NCBI GenBank assembly: GCA_002917075.1
Contig: NTMA01000046.1
Location: 62,001 to 126,000 of the forward strand
Direction: 5' to 3'
Source: Hawksworthiomyces lignivorus
Lineage: Eukaryota > Ascomycota > Sordariomycetes > Ophiostomatales > Ophiostomataceae
Length of the DNA: 64,000 bases
Positions 20,399 to 33,100 of this stretch are shown piece by piece. The stretch's first letter is position 1; each line of letters starts with the position of its first letter. The notes beneath the pieces are model-generated. The model did not search any database. It was not told the origin of the DNA and saw nothing but the letters and a program-made list of their open reading frames with translations. The position numbers were made by a program, and so were the translations under genes.

Positions 20399-21543
20399 AC
20401 GAGTCGAGGTACGCACGTTCTGGGTGAGTGTGAATATTAAGTCTGGCCTAGGTATCGGACAGGTTGTAAACATATATGTCCTGCTAAATTATATCTCGTG
20501 CTTCAACATCGTCTACACGCATGATGCTGAGAGCAAATGAAATTTGTAGTATTTTAACGTTTCGTATGGATATGCATTTAAGTTAGGCACGTGCACAGCG
20601 TACAGCGAGCCTATTAGTTTAGAGCCATTACTTCAGACGATAGAAATCAGCCAAGCAAGCCGTCTGTAGGCAATTCCGCGTTAGCTCCACCACTGTCATC
20701 TGTCTTTTGCCTTTACGGTTGTAAGTCTTTTTGCGTCTTTTCTCCAATTTAAACGAAAGCCAGCGGTCGAGCCTTGGTCCGCCCAGAACAGGAATTGTGC
20801 CTGGAGATCCTGTTCGCCTCTGCTTGAAAATGCTTTCCTTGTGCATCATGAAGAGAACAGACACATGATGGTGCCATCGTGACCCAAAGAGGAAACACAC
20901 GTGACAATCCAGCAACCAGTTTCTCTGATAGGTGCATAGGTGGACGCATGAGTGGGCATGGGGCATATTATTAGGCCTGGCTTATTTGTGTGTGTGCGCC
21001 GGCGCCACGTATTAATTTTTGCTGGGTGTGGCAGTGTGGCAGTGTGCCAGCTGTCACGAGCTGTCCAGAATTCCGGGATATTGCATGTTGTATTATGCTT
21101 ATGATCTACGTAATTTTTATCATTTTTCTTTCTGTTTTATTTTATTCATTATTTTTATACATTATTTTGTTGTTTTATTTAATTACATCCCAAAAAGGAC
21201 AGCCCCTTCTTCCCTGTCAAGCTTCCTCTGTGCTTTCGTGCCACCTCTCAACTCCTAGGAACTGCATATTCTCCGTGTCGCAACTCCGCGAGGACATTCC
21301 GTCGTTCCTAGACCAGATTACACACACAGTCTTGCCTGCAGCAACCTATCATGGAAGACGTCCTTCTGAGCTGCATTGCTTGAGCGTTTCCTTTTCTTCC
21401 CTATCTATTGCTTTATCGTGTCCTTTTACACCGGCGCATCACTCGACGAACTCTCGCAACTTCTCCCCAGACCCCCTTTCGACTAGCTCTTCTCTCCTTT
21501 CTCCTCTCTTGCGCCCCTTTTCTCGTTTCCCGCATATCCCATC
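20399..21543. promoter_or_regulatory. intergenic and CT-rich leader of SEY1
   Basis: About 1.1 kb without a supported gene. The last 160 bp (about 21380-21543) are strongly pyrimidine-rich on the plus strand, as is usual just upstream of transcription start sites in filamentous ascomycetes. An open frame that extends the SEY1 frame upstream starts at no ATG of good context and is not counted. Confidence 0.5.
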
Positions 21544-24509
21544 ATGGCCACGAACGGCCATTTTGCTCCGGTCGGTGAGCAGCCCACCGCTCAGCAATAT
21601 GAGCATGGCATCCAGGTCATTGACGAGGACAAGACCTTTACGTACGTCTCTTATCTCCATCTCCCTCTCTCCTTTGCGCTCTTTACCCTTCTCTCTCTTC
21701 CGTTGTCTCCCGCTGACTCTCTTGCCCCTTGTCTTCCCTCTCCGCAGCTCACACCTCAATGACTACCTCCGGACAACCCACGTCGCCGAGACTGGCTTCA
21801 ACTATCACCTGATCTCCGTCTTCGGCTCCCAGTCCACCGGCAAGTCGACTCTGCTCAACCACCTCTTCGGCACCGAATTCAGCGTCATGACCGAGACGCA
21901 GCGCCGCCAGACCACCAAGGGCATCTGGCTGTCCAAGAACAAGAAGGGCGGCGATGGCCGCATGGCCGACAACATCCTGGTCATGGACGTCGAGGGCACC
22001 GACGGCCGCGAGCGCGGCGAGGACCAGGACTTTGAGCGCAAGAGCGCCCTGTTCGCCCTGGCCACCAGCGAGGTCCTGATCGTCAACATCTGGGAGCACC
22101 AGGTCGGCCTCTACCAGGGCGCCAACATGGGCCTGCTCAAGACCGTCTTCGAGGTGAACCTGCAGCTGTTCCTCAAGGACATCAAGGAGCAGCAGAAGCA
22201 GCAGAAGAAGCAGCAGCAGCAGGCGGGCGGCAAGACCTCGGCCGCCCCGCCGCCCACCACGCCCACCACGCGCTCGCTCCTCTTCTTCGTCATCCGCGAC
22301 TTTATCGGCAACACACCGCTGGCCAACCTGCGCACCACCCTGCTGCAGGACCTGGCCAAGATCTGGACGTCCATCTCCAAGCCGCCCGGCCTCGAGAAGT
22401 CCACCATCGGCGACTACTTCGACTTCGCTTTCGCCGCCCTCCCGCACAAGATCCTGCAGCCGGACAAGTTCGTGGCTGCCGTCGACAGCCTGGGCGAGCG
22501 CTTCGTCGCGGGCCACCGGACGCAGACGGACGACGACTCGGACGAGAACGAGTCGGACGAGAACGGCGACGACGGCAACAACAACCGCGAGATCGTGGGC
22601 GGCGTCTTCCTGCCCGAGTACCACCGCCGCATCCCGGCGGACGGCTTCTCCGTGTACGCCGAGGGCGTGTGGGACCAGATTGTGAACAACAAGGACCTGG
22701 ACCTGCCGACGCAGCAGGAGCTGCTGGCGCAGTTCCGGTGTGACGAGATCGCGCGCGAGGCGCTGGCGGCGTTTGACGAGCGCGTGGCGCCGCTGGAGGA
22801 GGAGCAGGCGCAGGCGGCGCGCCTGGGCCAGCCGCCGGTGGTGCTGGCGGGGCTGGGCGCGGCGGTGGGGCCGGCGCGCGCGCAGGCGCTGCAGCTGTTT
22901 GCGGCGCAGGCGGGGCGTTACCACAAGGGCGTGTACGCGCGCAAGCGGACGGAGCTGGAGGGCAAGGTGGACGCGCGGCTCAAGGCGCTGTTCCAGGCGC
23001 AGGTGGCGGCGTCGCACAAGAGCGGCGTGACGGCGTTTGCGGACGCGGTGTCGGCGGCGGTGAAGGCGGGCCAGCGGGCGGGCGGATCGTACGACTTTGC
23101 GGCGCTGGTGGAGGCGGAGAAGACCAAGGCGCGGGCGGCGTTCGACCGGGACGTGGTGCAGGAGCTGGCGATCGAGGGAGCCGGCTGGAGCGACTTCAAG
23201 CCGCAGGCGGCGCTGTTCGCCAAGGAGCTGGACGCGGTCAGCGGGCGGCTGCGCAAGGAGGAGATGCGGCGGCTGGCGGCGCGCGTGGAGCGCTGGGTCA
23301 AGGCGCGGCTGGGCGACGCCGTGGGGCTCGAGTTCAACAAGCTGGGGTCGGGCCGCGCGGGCGGCGGCGCGCCCGAGGCTGGCGGCAGCGCGGCCGACGG
23401 CGACAGCCTGCCGGCCGAGAAGGAGCTGTGGGACCGCATCTGGGCCGTGTTTGTGCGCACGGCCGCCGAGGCGCAGACGCGCTTCGCCGACCGCGCGCGC
23501 AGCTTCGACGCCAGCCCCGACGAGGCCGCCGTCGGCCTGTGGCGGCTGCGGCGCCAGAGCTGGGGCGCGCTGCGCGCCAAGATCGAGGAGGAGGTCATGG
23601 AGGGCAACCTGCTGCTCAAGCTGCGCGAGAACTTTGAGGACAAGTTCCGCTACGACCCGGCCACGGGCGTGCCGCGCATCTGGCGGCCCAGCGACGACAT
23701 CGAGGGCCTCTACACCCGCGCCCGCGAGTCCACCCTCGCCCTCATCCCCCTGCTGGCCCGCTTCCGCCTGTCCGCTACCTACGCCTACCCGGACCTGCCC
23801 GGCTGGATCGGCGCCCCGCCGCCCGCCGTCGAGCCCGAGGACGAGGACGACCTGCCGCCCATCGGCGGCGTGGAAGGCGGCAACGGCAGCACCGGCAATG
23901 CTGGCGGCGACGGCGAGGACGGCGGCGGCAGCCGCACCCTCGAGGAGGAGATGACCGTCCTCAGCGAGAGCAAGCGCCAGGACCTGGTCATCCGCTTCAA
24001 GAAGACGGCCGACGGCGTCTACGTCGAGGCCAAGCGCGGCGCCCTCGGCGGCATCACCCAGGTGCCCTTTTACTTTTACGTGCTGCTGCTCGTGCTGGGC
24101 TGGAACGAGATCCTTGCTGGTATGTTTTTTTTTTCTTTTTTTTTTTTTTGGTCTCTTTCTCTTTCACGTGCTAATTATTCCTCCAGTCCTGCGGAACCCG
24201 TTCCTCTTCCTCCTGCTGGCAATCGTTCTGGGCGGCACCTACGTGGCCTACAGCCTGGCCCTGCTAGGCCCCATGATGCAGATGGCCAACGCCGCCTCCA
24301 ACCAGGCTATCGAGATCGGCAAGCAGAAGCTGCGCGAGTTCCTCGAGAACAACGACACCGCCCGCCAGGCCCTGGCCCTGCCGGCGCGGCCCGCCATCGC
24401 CGGCGGCAGCAGCAGCGCAGGCGACGACATCAGCCTGGACACGCTGGATGCCCGCGGCAAGAGGCAGGCGTCATCACGAGAAGCGACAAGCCTCGACGAC
24501 GACATTTAG
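21544..24509 (+). CDS. SEY1: Sey1/RHD3/atlastin-type dynamin-like GTPase
   Basis: Mediates homotypic fusion of endoplasmic reticulum tubules. Three exons (21544-21641, 21748-24119, 24187-24509; introns of 106 and 67 bp) give 930 residues starting [13 protein letters not shown]. GTPase domain: P-loop GSQSTGKST near 59-67, switch region [11 protein letters not shown]3 [14 protein letters not shown], and G4 FVIRDF. A long helical bundle follows, then two closely spaced membrane segments near the C-terminus ([15 protein letters not shown] and [21 protein letters not shown]) that form the hairpin typical of the family; the second intron lies between them. Odd points: a Q/K-rich insertion after the G3 region (about residues 180-205), an acidic insertion [15 protein letters not shown], and very high GC (GC-skewed Ala/Arg-rich helices). 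Slightly longer than usual (about 860). Confidence 0.96.
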
Positions 24510-25089
24510 TTCTCTTCTCATTTTTTTTTTCTTGTTCTTTCCTAGGTGCAAGGAGGGCGGGGTCCATGAGCTGGAAAAATAGAAAAGTGAGAAAGTTGGA
24601 ATACAATTGTAATACATGCGGAGGGATGGGGAGACGGGCGCACTTTGATCTGTACTTGTCTCTTTTTCCTTTTCCTTCGTTTATTTTCTGGGGGAGGAAG
24701 AGATCCTAGCCCATGCAGCCATATTTTTTGTTAGTATATATTATAAAGAGCATCATCACGTCGACGCATGTCTTTGGATATGACTGTTTTTCTGTTGTTT
24801 CGATTTGCTATTCGGGGTTTCCCTATATCAAATGGCGATGGCAATATCATGGGAGGTTAGGCGAGAGGTAGCCGGAGGTAGCCGGAGGCTATCTATCATG
24901 AGGCGCTGGGAGGAAGAACACGGCCGCCTGTGGGTAATGAGCTTGGCTTGTTTCTGTGGAAGCATGGTCTCATTTCATGTTCGCTAGACACGCATAAGCC
25001 TAAGAAACTACTCCTCTAATCCAAGATGAAATACTATTATACAATGACGTCGTGGCTCTTTTTCATTTGTTTCCGTTTCCCTCGCTCAT
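24510..25089. other. 3' intergenic region between convergent SEY1 and RNH201
   Basis: About 580 bp holding the 3' ends of both genes. T-rich just after the SEY1 stop and AT-rich around 24720-24750. No gene. Confidence 0.5.
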
Positions 25090-26310
25090 CTAGAACGCTT
25101 CCAGTCCCACAGGCTGCCCAAACCACGCACCCAGCTCGTCCACCTCGTCCGGCGAGGATTGCGCGCCGCCAGCCCCGGCGCCGCCAGCTGACGCAGCAAA
25201 GAAGTCGGTCATGCGGGTGACGGAGAAGCCGTCGTCATCGGCCTCGTCCTCCTCGGGGGCGGGCCATTCCACCTTGACGGCGCCGCCGCCGGCGGTCTTG
25301 CTCTTGCCGGCGGCCTCCAGCAGGTCCTTAGCGGTGCCCCAGCTGAAGCGACACTCGGGCCCCCAGCCGAAGACCGGGTGCATGTTCCGCCGCAGCCACG
25401 TAGTGCAGCGGGCGTCGGACGGGTAGCCAGAGCCCCAGTCGGGGACGGCGGTCCCTGAGGCGGCAGCAGCAGCGGCATAGCGCTTGTAGAGCACCTCGAG
25501 GGCGACGTCGCGCGTGACCTTTGCGCAGACGGAGGCGGCGGAGACGCAGGGGTAGAGACTGTCGGCCTTTTTGGCGACGGTGATGCGCAGGCCCGGGAAG
25601 TGGCGGGCCAGCTTGGCCTGGTAGGAGGCGGGGGGCCCGACGGTGTCGACGAAGACGTCGGTGACGCGGACGCCGCGGGCCAGCACGCCGCGGATCAGGC
25701 CGACGGTGGCGTCGGTGGCCTGGCTGTTGAGGTTGGCGCCCGTAGCGCCGGCGCCGGCCGTGGGCGCCAGCATGCCGGCGCCAATGTCGCGCGCCGACAG
25801 CAGCGCCACGGCCCAGCCGCAGCGCGTGTGCAGCGCGGTGCCGGGCCGGCAGGCGGCCGCCAGTAGCGCCGACCGCGTCGTTGCCGACAGCACCTTGGAG
25901 TCGTCGAAGCGGTGCGGCGTGCCGTCGGCCGCCCGGTCCGCGTCTGGGTGCGAGCCCCGCAGCAGCGCGTCTGCGTCCGCCGCCGGCGCGTAGAACACGC
26001 CGTACACCATGGGGCCCAGCACGGGGCCGCGGCCAGCTTCGTCGACGCCTAGAACGCAAGGCACGCCTCCCGCAGCACCCGCTGGTATTGGCTGTGCGCT
26101 GGCCGCAGACGGCGGTGAATCTGAGGCTTCTGCTTGTGCGCCAGAGGCGAAGAGACTGGCCGGCACAGGCGAATAGTATGAGTAGGTGTCGCCAGCTAGT
26201 AAAGCGGCTTCGTCGATTGATGGCGGGACGAACTCGCCAGGCGTTGCTGTGGAGTCTTCTGCCGTCTCGAGGACAACGTCCTCCTCTTCCACGTGCATAT
26301 CCTCATCCAT
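25090..26310 (-). CDS. RNH201: ribonuclease H2 catalytic subunit A
   Basis: Cleaves RNA in RNA-DNA hybrids and removes single ribonucleotides from DNA in the nucleus, as part of the three-subunit RNase H2. One exon, 406 residues. Type 2 RNase H motifs are all present: the DEAGRGPVLGPMVYG motif (catalytic Asp90 and Glu91), FDDSKVLS, VDTVGPPASYQ (Asp222), and KKADSLYPCVSAASVCAKVTRD (Asp250), followed by GSGYPSD and HPVFGWGPECRFSWGTA. The N-terminal 80 residues are acidic and then Ala/Pro-rich and are probably disordered. Length is somewhat above that of yeast and human enzymes (about 300) because of this tail and the C-terminal extension. Convergent with SEY1, divergent from MIF2. Confidence 0.95.
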   Translation of the reverse strand: MDEDMHVEEEDVVLETAEDSTATPGEFVPPSIDEAALLAGDTYSYYSPVPASLFASGAQAEASDSPPSAASAQPIPAGAAGGVPCVLGVDEAGRGPVLGPMVYGVFYAPAADADALLRGSHPDADRAADGTPHRFDDSKVLSATTRSALLAAACRPGTALHTRCGWAVALLSARDIGAGMLAPTAGAGATGANLNSQATDATVGLIRGVLARGVRVTDVFVDTVGPPASYQAKLARHFPGLRITVAKKADSLYPCVSAASVCAKVTRDVALEVLYKRYAAAAAASGTAVPDWGSGYPSDARCTTWLRRNMHPVFGWGPECRFSWGTAKDLLEAAGKSKTAGGGAVKVEWPAPEEDEADDDGFSVTRMTDFFAASAGGAGAGGAQSSPDEVDELGAWFGQPVGLEAF

Positions 26311-27261
26311 GATGGGGAAAGAGAGACCAAGAGACTGTGGGAGTACAGAGCAGAAATGAATTTGGTTTCGGTCTTTACAGATTCACCAATTCGTTTGAAA
26401 AATAAAAGGAATGTCCCATATAAGACTTTGTGAGACCAGAAAAGATATACTTTAGTAATTGTGAGAATCAAAGAAGGCCAATATGCGAGTGAAGCTGAGC
26501 CTTCTGGGCAGATCGGTTATCGATAAGTGAAGCAATTGAGTGAGACGCGACCAAAGAGGTGGACGCGTTCTTTGGCGTTCTTGCCCTGACACTAAGTAAC
26601 TATAAGACAAAGTAATGCCCTAGCGGCAGCCGCTGGAGAACGTCGCTAACCCAACCAGACGTGTTCTCTAGCCAATCAGGTGCACTTGAGCTTCTGCGAG
26701 GGACTCCATTTGCCTGAACTGGAAAGCTGCTTTTCACGCAGACAGCCCAAAACAGCAGCAGCAATTCAACCGCTGGGCTCTGTCCCGTCTCCCTCCGTCT
26801 CTCTCTTTAATAGGTGGTGCGCCCCTCCTACCATAATAAACAATAACAATAATAATTAAAATAATAGCACACCACTGAGAGAGAAAGTGCGACACACAGG
26901 CACCAGCTGGCTTCTTTCTCCATTCCGGGAAGTTGCATTTAAAAAAAAAAATAACAAGGCAGTCGCGACAGTTTCCGGCGGGAGGTACAATTGGCGATTG
27001 AAGCAAAAAGGGAAAGAAGACTTCAATCGAAGACAAAACAAAAAAGAAGCCGAAAATTCCACGACAAAAAGAAAAGCAGAGAGCACAAAGAACACCAGCC
27101 AGCAGAGCACCGAGTCTAGCTCGCATTGTATTGACAACTAACGCTTGTTTCGCGTCTCGAACGCGACGCCCAACGCCCGACGCCGACCAGCATCTCTTCG
27201 CAACGACTCCTGATCGATCAACACAGAGAGAGGACGTCCTCTCTACCCGGCGACACAAATT
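26311..27261. promoter_or_regulatory. shared promoter region of RNH201 and MIF2
   Basis: About 950 bp between divergent start codons. It contains a CCAAT box in GCCAATCAGG near 26671 and A-rich and pyrimidine-rich stretches. No gene is supported within it. Confidence 0.5.
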
Positions 27262-29705
27262 ATGGCACCCCCGCGCGCGGGCGGTCCGCGACGCTCGCAT
27301 CAGCCCAGCGAGCACATCTATACATTGGGCGAGCGCGGCAGGTAAGGGAACTGGAGGGAGCGCGGGAAGGCGGAAACTGTATCAACCATGGCCTGTGGCC
27401 CAATGTCGTATAAAGGACGAGCTGACCAGCTGCGGGCTAGAAAAACTGGCGTTACCCTGCGCGATACAGGCGTGCGCGACGAGCATGGCATGCAGCCGAT
27501 TGACGACATCTTCTCGTCGCCGGCGAAGTCACCTGACGCAGACGAGATCGAGGAAGACGACGATGACGGCACCGCGCAAGAAGACGAGGAGGAAGATGAC
27601 GACGATGATGACAATGGTGAGGCCGACATGGACCTGACAACCGGTAAGCTTTCATTGAGATGGAGGATAGGCTGATGCGCGTCCGGCGAACGACGAGTCC
27701 CTTTTGCTGACCCGACTCGCGTTTTCTTGGTTCTAGCCTCTGGCCCAGATCCCGCCGCGCTGATTAACGGTCAGCGGTCTGCCGCGCGCATGGCGCATCG
27801 CCATGCGCAGGCGTCAACACGATCGCCGGCCAAGCGATCGCTCTTCGGCTCGCCCGCCGTCCGCCGCACGTCTGGCATGATACCGAGCAGCGGCAGCAGT
27901 GCTGGTAACGGCAACGGCGGACTGCGCCAAAACGCGGCCATCCGCCAGAACCCGCTGCTGCGGCCGCCGACGTCCCCCCCAGCAGACGCGCGGGGCCTCG
28001 ACAACAGCGCAAGCAGCAGCAGCCCGAGCAAGCCGGTTAAGCGCCGGCTCGACTTTGGCAAGACCACATCCGCCAACGCGCAACGCCGGCCGTACACGCT
28101 GGCGCCGCCGACAAATGGCTCTGCCGCGAAGCAGCAGCAGCGGATGCAGCTGCTGCGCGACGAAGAAGACGACGAGGACGAGGAGGACCAAGCCGAGGAA
28201 GACGACGAGAACGGCGGCCGCGGCGACGACTCCATGCAGATGGTCGGCGCAGCCGATGCCTTTAGCGACCCGCCGCTTCCGGAGCCAGAGCCGGAGCAGG
28301 AGGACGACGACGAGGAAGACGAGCCAATACCGACGAAGCGGCGCGGAAGGCCGCCAGCCAAGGGCAAGGCGGCCGCTGCAGCACCCGCCAAGACAGCAGC
28401 AGCAACAACAACAGCCCAGGCTACTGCCAGCGCAGCACCAAAGAAACGCGGACGGCCGCCCCGAGACTCGGGCGGCGGCGACGGGCTCCCAGCTCGAAAC
28501 CAGGAAAATGTGGACGAAGACGACGACGCAGACGAGCAGCAGGCAAAGCGCCAGCGCATAGCAGCCCAGGAGCAGGCCCCACCAAGAAAGCGCGGCCGGC
28601 CATCGCTGGACCGCTCCCGGCAAGCAGAACCAGCACCAGCACCAGCACCAGCACCAGCACCAGCACCAGCACCAGCACCAGCACCAGCAAGAGCAGCCCA
28701 CCGGCCGGAAGGCGGCGAGCCGAGCGAGGACGTGCCCAAGAAGCGCGGCCGCAAGCGCAAGTCGTCTGGCGTCGGTGCCGCCACGGCGGCGGCCGCCGCC
28801 GTGCCCCGCGGCCCACCGCTGCCCAAGAGCCGGGGGCTGGTGATCCACCGGCGGGAGCATGAGGACGACCCTAGCACCATCGTCAAGACCCGCTCCGGAC
28901 GCACCTCGTTCCGGCCGCTGGCCGTCTGGCGCGGCGAGCACGTCGACCTCGACCTCACCGCCGTCCAGACCGACACTGGCAGGCGCCACATCCTGCTGCC
29001 CAGCGTGCGCGCCATCCACCGCATCGACGAAGACGACATGCCGTCGCGCCCCGCGCACGGCGGTGCCGGCCCAGGGCGGTCCAGGGGCCGGCCACGGCAG
29101 AGGCGGCACCGCGGCGGCGACAATGACGACGACGACGACGATGATGATGGCGCAAGAGGCCCGAACCGCGAGCCGTGGGAGACCGACCCGGGCCGCGTCA
29201 CTGGCGAGGTCATCGTGTGGAACCCCGAGCACGAGCTGGACCCGCCAGGTCCGGGCCAGGAGGTTGAGATGGCCGCCTCTGAGATCGCCCTCTCCAACGC
29301 CGCCATCCAGACCCACGAGGTACGCGGCGGCACCTTCCGCTTCGTCAAGACCCTGAGCCTGCCCTTTTTTGGCACCGGCATGGTAGACCTCCCCCCGGGC
29401 GCCGAGAAGCGGCCCAAGAACTCCCGCAAGATGCACATGACCTTTTTTGTCCACTACGGCCAGGTCGCCGTCACCGTCAACGAGACCACCTTCCGCATCG
29501 CCAAGGGCGGCATGTGGTCCGTGCCGCGAGGTGAGCAGAATCTGGCCCATTTTTCTTTCTTTTTTACTTGGATGCTAACCCGCTTTTAGGAAATTACTAC
29601 AGCATATCCAACGACTCCGATCACCCGGCGCGCATCTTCTTCTCGCAGGGCTGCGAGATCTTGACCACGCTGGAGCCAGAAGACGGAGAGGGAGGAGACG
29701 ACTAA
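27262..29705 (+). CDS. MIF2: Mif2/CENP-C inner kinetochore protein
   Basis: Binds the CENP-A nucleosome and links it to the outer kinetochore. Four exons (27262-27341, 27441-27643, 27737-29530, 29590-29705; 2193 nt, 730 residues), joined by the conserved N-terminal block GRKTGVTLRDTGVRDEHGM and PIDDIFSSP, which crosses intron 1. The CENP-C nucleosome-binding motif is seen as KTRSGRTSFRPLAVWR. Four AT-hook-like motifs (KRRGRPPAK, KKRGRPPRD, RKRGRPSLD, KKRGRKRKS) and acidic stretches lie between them. The C-terminal cupin dimerisation domain runs from about residue 640: GGTFRFVKTLSLPFFGTGMV, then MTFFVHYGQVAVTVN, FRIAKGGMWSVPRG, and, after intron 3, NYYSISNDSDHPARIFFSQG. A Pro-Ala dipeptide run comes from a 6-bp microsatellite. 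Confidence 0.95.
28630..28690 (+). repeat. (CCAGCA)n hexanucleotide repeat coding (Pro-Ala)n in MIF2
   Basis: About ten uninterrupted CCAGCA units, giving a Pro-Ala dipeptide run between AT-hooks of the CENP-C homolog. Likely length-polymorphic. Confidence 0.9.
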
Positions 29706-30164
29706 GTTCGGCCGATATGTTTCTAAACTTTATGGTGGCGGCCGGTAAATGTTTTGCTACAACGGGGATATTGAAAATAGCGCAGGGAGAGCATCGATTT
29801 ACGTGATTTTTTCTTCACATTATTTTGAGGTTCTTATGTTGTATTTGGCTTTTGGGGCGCGATATCTTGGAGAAGGGAGATACCTGCAGTCTTTCTACAA
29901 GAGGAGTATTATGTATTTCCTTTTTCGTTTTTTCTGTCTTATTCCCTTTTTGTCTTTGTCTATAGTAGGTCGAGAGAGGGTCTTGTGTGTTTGTACATGT
30001 TCCACGCTGCAACGAAGATATTTGTCTGAGGGGGATGGATTTGCCTCTTCTTTGTCCAACCTCGATCCCACCCGTGCATGCCTTGTGATATCTGTGACTG
30101 AGATGGCTGATCGCTTCTCCTTCTCTGTTTCATCATCATCCTCCTCTTTCCAATTTTTTTCCCC
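29706..30164. other. 3' intergenic region between convergent MIF2 and YME2
   Basis: About 460 bp of T-rich sequence carrying both 3' ends; TTTTTCG and TTTTCC runs around 29920-29960. No gene. Confidence 0.5.
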
Positions 30165-33100
30165 TCAGTCTTCCGCCATGACCACCTTCAGCCGCGCCAT
30201 CTCCGCCTCGTAGGCCACGATCTTAGCCTGTGCCGCCTGCAGCTTGCTCAGCAGGTACGAGATGCGCCCGCCCGTCTCGGCCGGCTGCCGCGGCAAGCTG
30301 CCCAGCAGGGCCAGCTCGGCCTCCGCCTTGGCCACCGTCTTTGCCTCGAGCGCCGCGCGCTCCGTGAGCACCGCGCGGTCGAGTCGCGCCGCCAGCGGCC
30401 GGTCGGCGGCCAGGCGCGCAAACGCGGCCGCGTAGACGGGGCTACCGGCGCGGACGACACTGGGGCGACCCCGGACCGCGCGCACTGTCACGAGCTCGGC
30501 GGCGGCCAGGGCGTCGAGCGCGGCGACGCCGCCGTCGGGTGCCGCCGAGAACGGGTCGGCCAGCAGCACCGCATTGTAGTTGAGGCTGCCTTTGGCGGCT
30601 AGCTCGCGCACCAGGTACCAGGCCTGCGCGGCCGTCCAGCCGCGGGCGGCTCCCGTAGCCGCGGCAGTCGAGGGCGCAGACGCACCGCTTGAGGCACTGC
30701 TGCTGCTGCTGCTGCTGCCGCTGGCACTTGCAGCAGATGTCGTCTTCGCCGACGCCAGCAGGAACATCTTGATGATCTCGGAGGCGCTCTGCTCGACGAT
30801 TTCGGACACGGCGCGGCCGGGCCGCTGCCCGCTCTTGAGACGGCGCACCAGCGACTCGAGGTCCGTCAACCGGCCACCCAGCACGCCGATGCAGCTGTCC
30901 AGCTCCTGGATGACCTCCGGGTGGGACTTGGCGAAGGCCTTGGTTGCATCGTTGGCAGGAGCAGCGATTGTGGATGCAGCATCAGGTGCGGGTGCCGCAT
31001 CCGCGGCTGCGTCGGCAGCGGTCGAGCTGGCGGCCGTCGTGCCGGCGCTGCCGGCGTCTTTAGATGCCGCCGCGGCCTCGGGCGCCTTGGCATCCTTGCT
31101 GCCAGCGGCGTCCTTGGCGTCCTTTTTCGTGAAGGGCAGCTTCTGTCCGACCTTCTCCAGGATGGAGGGCTGCTTCTGCGCAAGCTGCTTTTGCGCGTCA
31201 ACAGCGGCGGCAGCGGCGGCGTCGCTCCCCGGCTGACCTGTAGCCCCCGCAGCCGGCAGCGGCTGCTGGTCTGCGGTGTCGGCGAGAGCGGTGCTGTCGT
31301 CCTCCTCCTTCTCGGCCAGGTGGCTCAGCACGTAGTTCATGGCCACCTCGGGCGAGAGGTCGCCCAGGGCGACCTGGCGGAAGACGCGGTCGGGCATGGC
31401 CTTGACGAGCGCCTTGGGATACGACGTGTCTGTGGTGAGGCACACGACGTGGGCGATGTTAGCGGCGACCAGGGCGGCGCCCCACTCGGCGATCTTGTCG
31501 TAGACGAGGCCCGTGGCGTCCTCGTTGCGGGTGCCAAAGTTGTCGAGCACGATGACGGCGCGGCGCTCCGGGTGGGCCTCGAGGAAGGCGTCCTCGGTCA
31601 GGTGGGCGTCGACGTCACCCTTGTGGCGGCCGGCCAGGCTGACCTCGCGCAGGGCGGCCTGGGCGGTCTGCAGGATCTTGGCCAGCTGCTCGTCCAGGGT
31701 CTCGGAGAAGCCGGCTTTCAGGCCTGTCGTGCCCTGCACGGCCAGGTCGATGAGACTGCTCAGGTTGTTCGCCCACGAGAACACGGGCCGGTAGCCCAGG
31801 GCGCCGGCCAGCTTCTTGATGGTGGCGCTCTCGCCGCGCGCCTCCACGATGGGCTTGCAGTCGATGACCAGCACGTCGCGGCGGCCCAGCAGCGCCTGGT
31901 CCACGACGAGCTCCTTCTTGCCCGACCCGCGCGGGCCCTGCACCACGATGAACGTCTCGCTCGTCTCGAGCAGCCACGTGCGCAGCGACTCCAGGAGGTC
32001 GCGGCGGTGCGTCATGAGCGCGTCCTGGCCGCGCGAGGCGCCGCCCCGTGCGCCGGCCCGGCCGCCGCTGCCCCCGCCGATGCCGATGTTGTCGGCGGCG
32101 GCGTCGTACGAGTCGCGCGCGTATGCCACAAAGGCCGAGGTGCGGCGCTGGAACCAGTGGTACAGCTTGCTGTCGCGCAGGTCAAACGAGTGCTGGACGT
32201 GGGCGCGGATAAAAAAGGCGCGGATGGGATCGAAGACGGCCACGGTGACGGTGGCCAGCAGCGCGGCCACGATGGGGATCACGATGCGCGGGTGGTTCGT
32301 CAGCCAGTCCCAGATGTGGTGGGCGCGCACGCGCGGCTCGTAAGACATGCGCAGCCGCGTGACCCCCTGCACGACGTAGCCGTGCAGGCAGCTGCGGGCC
32401 ATGACGGCGTCGCGCACGCGCATAAAGTCGACCGTCGCGTAGCGCGGCAGCGTCTTAGAGTCGGACGGCTGCGAGCTGATCTCAGCAATCTTGCCGTAGC
32501 GCCGGAACAAGCTGTACAGCATCTCCTGCGACAGCTCGAGGTTGGCGCTGCCCGTCGCGTCACCGACTCCGCCCGCTGCCGATGGCGGCGGAGGCGCGCA
32601 GAACTCCACCCGAACGCGGCCTGAAGGCACCCGCGAGGCCAGGTCCTCGAGCCACGGCACACCGCGCACCAGCCCGGCGCGCATGCAGCCCCACAGCGGG
32701 TTGAACCAGGGCCGGACGGGGTGGGCCGCCAGCAGCTTGGATAGGCGGGCTTCAATCTCCTCCGGTGGCTCACCGGCCTGATGGCTGAACTTGATAAATA
32801 CGCCGCCGTCTTTCAAGCGCGGCACGATCTCGGTGATGGAGACGGACAGATCCTCGGGAATTGCACGCTTGACAAGGCCAACGGGATCCACGATAGAAGC
32901 TAGAGAGGTTCGCATAGAGGACATCCAATAGGACGGTGACAAAGCAGAGGCTGGTGGGTGTGGTGCTGTAGGGGCCGAAGTAGAGGTCGTTGTCGGCGTC
33001 GTGAAGCGCTTTAGCAGACGAGAGATATCGTCGTCGTCGTAGTCAGCCGCAGATCGCCAGGGACGCCATGCCAGGAGAGAACCGAGACGCAGCGGGAAGA

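Noticed and set aside
20990..21543. N-terminal extension of SEY1 in the upstream open frame
   Set aside because: No ATG in good context; the segment is pyrimidine-rich leader and the ATG at 21544 gives the family-like N-terminus.
21749..24000. Large open frames antisense to SEY1
   Set aside because: GC-rich third positions keep the other frames open; composition is Arg/Leu/Ala low-complexity and SEY1 motifs lie on the plus strand.
27771..29550. Minus-strand frames of over 550 codons opposite MIF2
   Set aside because: Shadow of a GC-rich coding region; they read as Ser or Cys/Trp runs without domain motifs, while the CENP-C motifs are on the plus strand.
30921..32624. Plus-strand 567-codon frame opposite YME2
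   Set aside because: Shadow frame in GC-rich DNA; no recognisable domain, and the Yme2 signature is on the minus strand.
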